Assembly (NCBI RefSeq): GCF_963678635.1
Contig: NC_087065.1
Location: 38,649,888-38,713,887, forward strand
Direction of reading: 5' to 3'
DNA: 64,000 nucleotides
DNA from: Symsagittifera roscoffensis
Lineage: Eukaryota > Xenacoelomorpha > Acoela > Convolutidae
The translations under genes and the position numbers were made by a program. The notes beneath the pieces were generated by a model, which saw only the letters and a list, made by a program, of their open reading frames with translations, did not search any database and was not told where the DNA came from. The first letter of the stretch is position 1, and each line of letters begins with the position of its first letter. Of the stretch, positions 58,648 to 64,000 are shown one piece after another.

Positions 58648-60495
58648 TCACTTGTCAGGTGCTCCATTCTCGATCCATCTCTTCAGACTGCTCGTCATTC
58701 TATCATTTCGTTGAGCCCTTAGGAGATCCGACAGCCTGTACCTGGCTTTCAAATACGTCTTTACCACGTTCATTTGCCCACTCATTATCTCCGGAGCATG
58801 AGCATCGTCCATCAACTTGACGCACCATATCTTTTTCAAAGGCGTCGCTTCCTGCACAGATGGTTCCAGATTGGTACGGACGACCGTACCATGTGGCAGC
58901 AATCTGGTTGGGCGTTTCGAAACTGCTATCAGCTCGGGCTCGTCTGCGGCATTATCTACCACAGTGCCCTCTTCATCTGAGGTGTATCTGTCCCTGTCTG
59001 GGTCCTGATGTGTTTCTTGGTCCAGCCCACGCTGCTTCCAGTCTACCAATAAAGAGTGGATTGCGATCTCTGACATATCGGAATTGGAAGTTGTTTCAGA
59101 CGTGTTGTCCCAGGACTGGGGCCTCGAGTCAGCACTTGAGTCGACTGATTCCTCAACATCATATTCCAAGTTGTCTGAGATGTTTCTCGACTCCCCGGAA
59201 AAAATTCTGTCCCTAGGTGGTCTCGTCAACCTCTCCCCGGACAAGTCGTCCTGCACGGGCTCAAAGGTGTCTGACTCCTCAGACGAGTCGTCCTTGACTG
59301 GCTCGAAGGTATCAGACTCCCCGGACATTGCCTCGTCCACGGACGAACAATCTGGGCTCGGCTCGTATTCTTCTTTTGCATCCGTGAAATGCACTCTCCT
59401 CGTGAAGCTAGATTTCGACCTGATCCTGACTTCCTCAGTAGTTTGGTTCTGATTCAGTGTTCCATATTCAGTGAACGAAGTTCTCAACAAGACCTCCTTC
59501 GGCATCGAGCTCACCAGCTGGTTGACAATCGACCTGCAATCCCGTTCAACGCCTCGGCTGCGAATGGACACTGGCCTCTTCTCTGTTCTCTCGGTGACAG
59601 TCAACCGCTGCATGGTCTCCATCCATTCACGATCATGCATGTCCACTTCCCTGTCCAACAAGTCACGGAGCTTTCCCATGACGTCCGGCGCCACGTTCAC
59701 CGTCCTGTTCAATAGAGCCATGCTGTTTATACCTAATCTGGTAAGTTCTTGCTGCACCAAGTTGAATCGAACTAGCAGATCCAACGGAACGGGCTCGCCT
59801 CTGGCTAAAAGCTTTATCTCCGCGGCCGTCTCCACTGGAAGGTCAGGGTGTCCGGGTATAGGATGCCCTGACTTGTCTAACCACCTAGTAAGTGGCAGTT
59901 TGTCGTAGGTTTCTTTGTCCAGAAAGGAAAACCCGTCTTTGATCTCTGATTGGTTAGCCTGTTTATCCTCGAGGCGCTCATAAAATTCTGTCTTTTTACT
60001 GAGGCTATCCGCGTTCTGATGCTTGTCACGGGTACGGTGCTCTATGATCATGTGGTATCCATCCAGGCGCACGATCCAACGACCAATATAACTTTGGTCC
60101 ATCGAATAGGTTTTCAGCCAGGCAAGGGCACGATTATCCACACGTAACTTGAAGGGAGCACTCCCCAAGTAAGCCCTGTATTTTTCCACGAAAGTGATCA
60201 CCGCAAACATCTCCGCTTTTGGTGCGCCGTACTTCATTTCAGTATCACTCAGGACTTTACTCCCGTAGGCTATCGGACGAAGAACCGTTCTCCCGTTCCA
60301 CTCCTGCTCCTGGTGAAGTATGCCCGATATCGCAACCACTGATGCATCCGTGTCCAGCACGAACATCCCCTTCTCTGTCGGCATGCCGAGGACCGGTGCC
60401 TCGCAAAGTTCACCTTTGATGTTTTCAATTGAAACTTGCGCCTCATCAGTCCAGGTGAACTTTTTGCCCTTGTTTCTCATCAACCTCTGCATGAG
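58648..60495 (-). CDS. RNase H and linker of the giant element
   Basis: Continues the gag-pol frame after an in-frame TAA at 60496. RNase H motifs: VLDTDAS (Asp49), GAPKAEMFAV (Glu94), RVDNRAL (Asp119) and NADSLS (Asp162), numbered from the first Met. RNase H removes the RNA strand of the hybrid during reverse transcription. Residues about 170-610 form a long linker before the integrase. It is rich in Ser, Glu and Asp, with a twice-repeated ESDTFEPV unit near 59250-59320. The segment ends at TGA (58648), and the frame continues directly into the integrase. Confidence 0.85.
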   Translation of the reverse strand, partial: LMQRLMRNKGKKFTWTDEAQVSIENIKGELCEAPVLGMPTEKGMFVLDTDASVVAISGILHQEQEWNGRTVLRPIAYGSKVLSDTEMKYGAPKAEMFAVITFVEKYRAYLGSAPFKLRVDNRALAWLKTYSMDQSYIGRWIVRLDGYHMIIEHRTRDKHQNADSLSKKTEFYERLEDKQANQSEIKDGFSFLDKETYDKLPLTRWLDKSGHPIPGHPDLPVETAAEIKLLARGEPVPLDLLVRFNLVQQELTRLGINSMALLNRTVNVAPDVMGKLRDLLDREVDMHDREWMETMQRLTVTERTEKRPVSIRSRGVERDCRSIVNQLVSSMPKEVLLRTSFTEYGTLNQNQTTEEVRIRSKSSFTRRVHFTDAKEEYEPSPDCSSVDEAMSGESDTFEPVKDDSSEESDTFEPVQDDLSGERLTRPPRDRIFSGESRNISDNLEYDVEESVDSSADSRPQSWDNTSETTSNSDMSEIAIHSLLVDWKQRGLDQETHQDPDRDRYTSDEEGTVVDNAADEPELIAVSKRPTRLLPHGTVVRTNLEPSVQEATPLKKIWCVKLMDDAHAPEIMSGQMNVVKTYLKARYRLSDLLRAQRNDRMTSSLKRWIENGAPDK

Positions 60496-63400
60496 TTATT
60501 TTTTGTCAGCATACCCCTCGATGAATTCTCGATAATAATTAGCGAACCCCAAAAAACTCATCAGCTGTGTATCTGTCTTAGGTGCCTTCCAGGTCAGCAC
60601 CGCTTCAACCGCTTCGGGATCTGGTCTCACTCCATGTTTGTCAACCAGGCGGCCCAGATACTTTATGGAATCCCTGAGGATTTCACACTTAGAGGGTTTA
60701 CATTTCAGACCCGCCTGCTTCATGCAAGAAAACACCTCTTCCAACCCCTCTATGTGGTCTTTTAAGGTTGGTGTTGCAATCACGACATCATCGACATAAC
60801 ACATGATGAGATTCCCGTATTTCTTAGTGACGCTCGTGAGTGCCTGGGCCATCAGTCGCTGGAATGTGGCCTTCGCGTTGCACAATCCGAATGGCATCCT
60901 CTTCCACTGGAACAATCCCAGCTCACGCGCGAAGCCTGTTTTCTCTCGATCTTGCTTTCTGAGTGGCACTTGCCAGAACGCAGAGCCCAAATCCAACGTC
61001 GTGAAGAACGTCGCGTCTCCCAGCTTGGATAGGCTCTCATCGATGCGGGGAATCGGGTATGCGTCCTTTATAGTCACTGCGTTCAGATAACGGAAATCAC
61101 AACAAAATCTGAGTTGTCCCCCTTTCTTTTTCGCCATGACCACGCCACAAGCCCATGGGGACTTCGACGGCTCGATCATGTCGTACTCCATTAACATCTC
61201 GATCTCCTTCCTACACGCTTCTGACTTGTTTGGGGTCATTCTTCTCGCCCCTTCCCTGTGAGGTACCGAGCCCTCTTCTATCTCAATCTCGTGTTCTACA
61301 AAATTACAACAACCTATGTCGGCCTTATGTACCGAAAAAACGTCTGCGTTCCAATTTAGCACCGCTCTGAGCGAATCTAGTTCCTTGTCTGATATTTTAC
61401 CCTTCAGATGTTCTATCTCAAGTAAGACAGGTTTATTCGCTGCTAACTCTGCTTCCGTCGGCCTCTCAGGAAAGTTGGAACAACTAGACAGCCCATCATC
61501 TGTTTCCGACTTCATTGAAAACAATTTCCTAGAAGATTTCAATTCATTCACTCTCCTCATTATACATTCTTGGTTCGCATGCAATGGACATTTAGTTACA
61601 TCAAACTTTTTCAAGTTCTTCACACTCTGAAAGTCTGTGTTCAGAGGCAAAACGTAGCCAAGTTTCTTTCCCCTCTGTATTGTCACTGTTGTTGCTTCTG
61701 TGTTCAATAACACACTTACACATAGTCCGCTCTGAGTGAGTGAGAAGCTTCTTCCTAAAATAGCCGAGCTTTTACTGTTTGGATTTGGTACCAGACACAC
61801 CTGTCTGTCATTGCTGAGTTCATTCAATTTCCTCATCCTAAACGTCGCTACTACGGCTTGGTTTGGTTTTAATCTAACTTTTCGATCCAGAAAAATCGGC
61901 ACCTTGGCCTGGTTAATTAAGATCTTATTAAGGGGTCTCTTTTCATACTTTCTCTCAGGATCCTTGATCCTAATCAACCCGTCATTGAGATCGATCGTGA
62001 GGTCAAAGTTGCGAACGAAATCCCTTCCTAAGATGAACTGATCGGATTCGTCCAAATTCTCCACTACTAGGAAGCTCATCCAAAGATGTCTTCCTCCGAG
62101 CTGCAGTGAAATAATCGGGGTTCGTCCAGTCACATAGATCGCTCCCTGATTGGCCGCTGCCAACCTGATGTTTGTCGGTATGAGATCCGACCTCTCGAAA
62201 CCCATGTCGGTCCAAGTTTTGACTGGCATGACACTAACCACTGCTCCCGTGTCTAGCAGTCCCTTTACTGAAAGTTGTCTGCCTTGCACGTCCAGAACGT
62301 GTGCGGCCAGATCGGCCTCGCAACCTATATGCACCGCATCTTGTTCGAGCATCGCGTTGTGTCCGATCCGTCTAACCTTCAGCTCCTCTTGACCAATGTA
62401 TATCCGGCCAATCTGATCGTTCGCATCAGTTATGTGAGCTTTCGTGTAGATATTGATGCCATCCACATTCATTAGGATCGGGTAAGGGCCATGGACATCG
62501 ATGTAATGTCCGTCCACTTTCATCAGCCTCGGACCTCCCGTTGTGAGCAGCGCTCGCACTGCCCTGGAGTCCAGTTTGGGATCTTTCTCCTTCAGGTAGT
62601 CGGCATAGATGTCCAGATGGACTAGTGTAATCTCGGATGGTTCACTCAAGTTCTTGACCACCTGGTGCCCTGCGACTGAGATGATGGACATTATTTTGGT
62701 CCCCTCCTTCGTCATGCCGAAAATCTTACCAGATATAACGTTCAGTTTTAGTCCCTGTTTCCTGGTTTCCTCTTTGTCTTCTACTTTTGTCGTTTTACCC
62801 AGAACATTAAAACTTTGCCGAAGATCTGTGCTCTCCAGCTCCGACCTTACCCATTGCTCCACTTCTTTCGTGGCTAGGTCCTGTTTGACATTCTGCAGCG
62901 CTGTCCTTGCCGCCAGGCCGTAATCCACCTTGAGTGGGCTAGACAACTCCGCTTCGAGGTTCGAGGCTACCACCTCGTCAGGCCATGTCTTAACCTTTTT
63001 GGTCGTGAAGGTGCTCGGTGTCGTCTCCTTTCTCCGAGATTCAGCCTCGTTCATCAGACGTGCTCGACTGGCCTTGACACCCGAAAGCGCCTCTTCATGG
63101 CGGGGATGTTTCGCGTCCGCTACTGCATCCCAAAATTGAGTACAATCCGACTTGAAGTGTCCCTCCAAATTACAGAAGAAACACCTCGGACCATATTTCA
63201 TGGTGAGCCCCCTGACGTACTCTTCATGATCCTCGTCGGTCGCGTCGGCGTCCTCGAGAAAGTAGCCTATGGCCTTCATGTTCTGTTTGTATGCAGAACA
63301 CGCGGAAACGTGATGGTCCATCGAACCAAAATTCGCACACGACCTTCTCTTATCCATGTCATCGCGAGGTTTGTACCAACTGGAATTCGCACCAGTGTTT

Positions 63401-64000
63401 GTCCCGCTATAGTTGCCATAATTGCTGTAACGGTTTTGCGCCCTCGGTTTTATGAGTAAATACTCGCGTGACTTCATACGCAAGTCGTCGGGCGTGGGTA
63501 CCTGGTCAAGCGACAGGGTGAAGTGAGTGGCCAACATTGTCTTCAACTCCTCACTCCTTACTCCGTCCATGAACTTCGAAGCAATCGCCAAGTTTCGCTC
63601 GGATATTTTCTCATCTGGGTTGCTTCTCCTCCTAAGCAATTCAAGGTCGTCCAAAAATTTATCTATGGATTCGTCATCTCTTTGACGCCTCTTTTCGAAC
63701 TTCACCATAGCCTGGTGCCCTTGTACTCCAGAGCCGAAACGATTCAGCAGGATGTCGAATATCTTGCGAGCGCTGTCTCTCTCATTGGCTCTTTTCGCCA
63801 TTACACAACTTAATGCAGTACCCTCCAGATTGCTCGTCAGCGCGCTGCACTCTTGTTTCTTGGAGAGATTCTCTTCCTCAAAGTGTAACTTCATCACCTC
63901 TATCCAAGTATCAATGCAGCCGTCTGACTCGTCTTTATATGACTTCGGCTTTTTCAGTGTCCTTCTTGACCTCTCTCCTCTCTCGGTTGACTTCGAGAGC
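60496..64000 (-). CDS. Gag, protease and reverse transcriptase of the giant element (5' partial)
   Basis: The frame is open to the right edge of the window, so the Gag start is missing. Numbering from the first GTG/ATG (63897): Gag capsid-like helices 1-150. A first zinc knuckle at 187-200 has Phe where the second Cys should be. A complete CCHC knuckle is at 239-252 (CFFCNLEGHFKSDC). The aspartic protease has DTG at 549-551 (GLLDTGAVVSVMP). The reverse transcriptase spans about 870-1120 with TTLDLGSAFWQ and YVDD (1034-1037), both clear Ty3/Gypsy types. Gag and Pol share one frame with no shift. The segment ends at TAA (60496), just after the RT connection region, and the same frame goes on into RNase H. 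Confidence 0.9.
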   Translation of the reverse strand, partial: LSKSTERGERSRRTLKKPKSYKDESDGCIDTWIEVMKLHFEEENLSKKQECSALTSNLEGTALSCVMAKRANERDSARKIFDILLNRFGSGVQGHQAMVKFEKRRQRDDESIDKFLDDLELLRRRSNPDEKISERNLAIASKFMDGVRSEELKTMLATHFTLSLDQVPTPDDLRMKSREYLLIKPRAQNRYSNYGNYSGTNTGANSSWYKPRDDMDKRRSCANFGSMDHHVSACSAYKQNMKAIGYFLEDADATDEDHEEYVRGLTMKYGPRCFFCNLEGHFKSDCTQFWDAVADAKHPRHEEALSGVKASRARLMNEAESRRKETTPSTFTTKKVKTWPDEVVASNLEAELSSPLKVDYGLAARTALQNVKQDLATKEVEQWVRSELESTDLRQSFNVLGKTTKVEDKEETRKQGLKLNVISGKIFGMTKEGTKIMSIISVAGHQVVKNLSEPSEITLVHLDIYADYLKEKDPKLDSRAVRALLTTGGPRLMKVDGHYIDVHGPYPILMNVDGINIYTKAHITDANDQIGRIYIGQEELKVRRIGHNAMLEQDAVHIGCEADLAAHVLDVQGRQLSVKGLLDTGAVVSVMPVKTWTDMGFERSDLIPTNIRLAAANQGAIYVTGRTPIISLQLGGRHLWMSFLVVENLDESDQFILGRDFVRNFDLTIDLNDGLIRIKDPERKYEKRPLNKILINQAKVPIFLDRKVRLKPNQAVVATFRMRKLNELSNDRQVCLVPNPNSKSSAILGRSFSLTQSGLCVSVLLNTEATTVTIQRGKKLGYVLPLNTDFQSVKNLKKFDVTKCPLHANQECIMRRVNELKSSRKLFSMKSETDDGLSSCSNFPERPTEAELAANKPVLLEIEHLKGKISDKELDSLRAVLNWNADVFSVHKADIGCCNFVEHEIEIEEGSVPHREGARRMTPNKSEACRKEIEMLMEYDMIEPSKSPWACGVVMAKKKGGQLRFCCDFRYLNAVTIKDAYPIPRIDESLSKLGDATFFTTLDLGSAFWQVPLRKQDREKTGFARELGLFQWKRMPFGLCNAKATFQRLMAQALTSVTKKYGNLIMCYVDDVVIATPTLKDHIEGLEEVFSCMKQAGLKCKPSKCEILRDSIKYLGRLVDKHGVRPDPEAVEAVLTWKAPKTDTQLMSFLGFANYYREFIEGYADKK

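Larger units (their letters stand above)
45190..64000 (-). mobile_element. Giant Ty3/Gypsy LTR retroelement with an extra 9 kb coding block (5' end outside window)
   Basis: On the minus strand, from the right edge leftwards: gag, protease, reverse transcriptase, RNase H, integrase and macro domain (64000-56130); a 473-base spacer; then SGNH hydrolase, a second SGNH-like module and two large unknown proteins (55656-46800); a polypurine tract; and a probable 3' LTR. At 18.8 kb or more it far exceeds the usual 5-10 kb of Ty3/Gypsy elements. Base composition is much less AT-rich than the flanks, consistent with a fairly recent arrival. Coding is broken by in-frame stops at 60496, 58648, 52859 and 52376, and by frame changes near 57180, 53250 and 49850. 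The left boundary is approximate. Confidence 0.85.

Noticed and set aside
28259-60498. Recoding of UAA as a sense codon, suggested by TAA inside a phase-consistent exon and inside pol
   Set aside because: MCM6 and the UPF0545-like gene both end at TAA exactly where their families end, and the retroelement also has in-frame TAG and TGA. Point mutation is simpler.
45190-64000. Bacterial or contaminant origin of the GC-richer right part
   Set aside because: The content is a clear Ty3/Gypsy retroelement, which explains the different composition within a eukaryotic chromosome.

Overview
The window is nuclear DNA from an invertebrate animal. The background is AT-rich and full of repeats. Host genes have small exons and GT-AG introns that join in phase, and one gene is a clear metazoan MCM6. 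No bacterial gene order, operator or ribosome binding site is seen. The species cannot be named from the sequence. A splice acceptor 13 bases before the MCM6 start, and same-strand genes packed close together, hint at a trans-splicing lineage; this is an inference.

Layout: (1) 1-4.2 kb holds two foldback repeats and the last two exons of a plus-strand membrane-protein gene. (2) 4.2-12.4 kb is intergenic, with tRNA-like repeats, a satellite-like array and a short hAT-like element. (3) 12.4-26.0 kb is MCM6 on the minus strand: 11 exons and 885 codons, with a 6.6 kb intron 6 packed with insertions. (4) 26.2-26.6 kb is a small gene of the C22orf39/UPF0545 (PANTS) type. (5) 27.3-43.3 kb is an unrecognised coiled-coil gene of about 12 exons, all joining in phase. 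One of its exons carries two in-frame TAA codons and lies in an inverted duplication. An intron of this gene holds a decayed BEL/Pao retrotransposon (37.3-41.7 kb). (6) 43.3-43.7 kb is the 3' end of another minus-strand gene. (7) 44.0-45.2 kb holds a non-autonomous hAT element with an exact 8-bp target duplication and the 3' end of a LINE.

(8) From about 45.2 kb to the right edge, all on the minus strand, lies one very large Ty3/Gypsy LTR retroelement of at least 18.8 kb; its 5' end is outside the window. Its GC content is visibly higher than the host's. Block 1 is gag, protease, reverse transcriptase, RNase H and integrase, continued by a TARG1-like macro domain. After a 470-base spacer with hairpins, block 2 covers about 8.9 kb. 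It encodes an SGNH/GDSL hydrolase with all catalytic blocks, a second possibly degenerate SGNH-like module, and two large proteins (862 and 977 residues) that I do not recognise. No envelope-like or membrane protein is visible. This copy carries several in-frame stops and frame changes. The second block and the macro extension are the most unusual content of the window.

The host genes from 43.7 to 12.4 kb are four same-strand genes in a row. Nothing in the sequence links their functions. Replication licensing (MCM6) is the only pathway that can be named with confidence.
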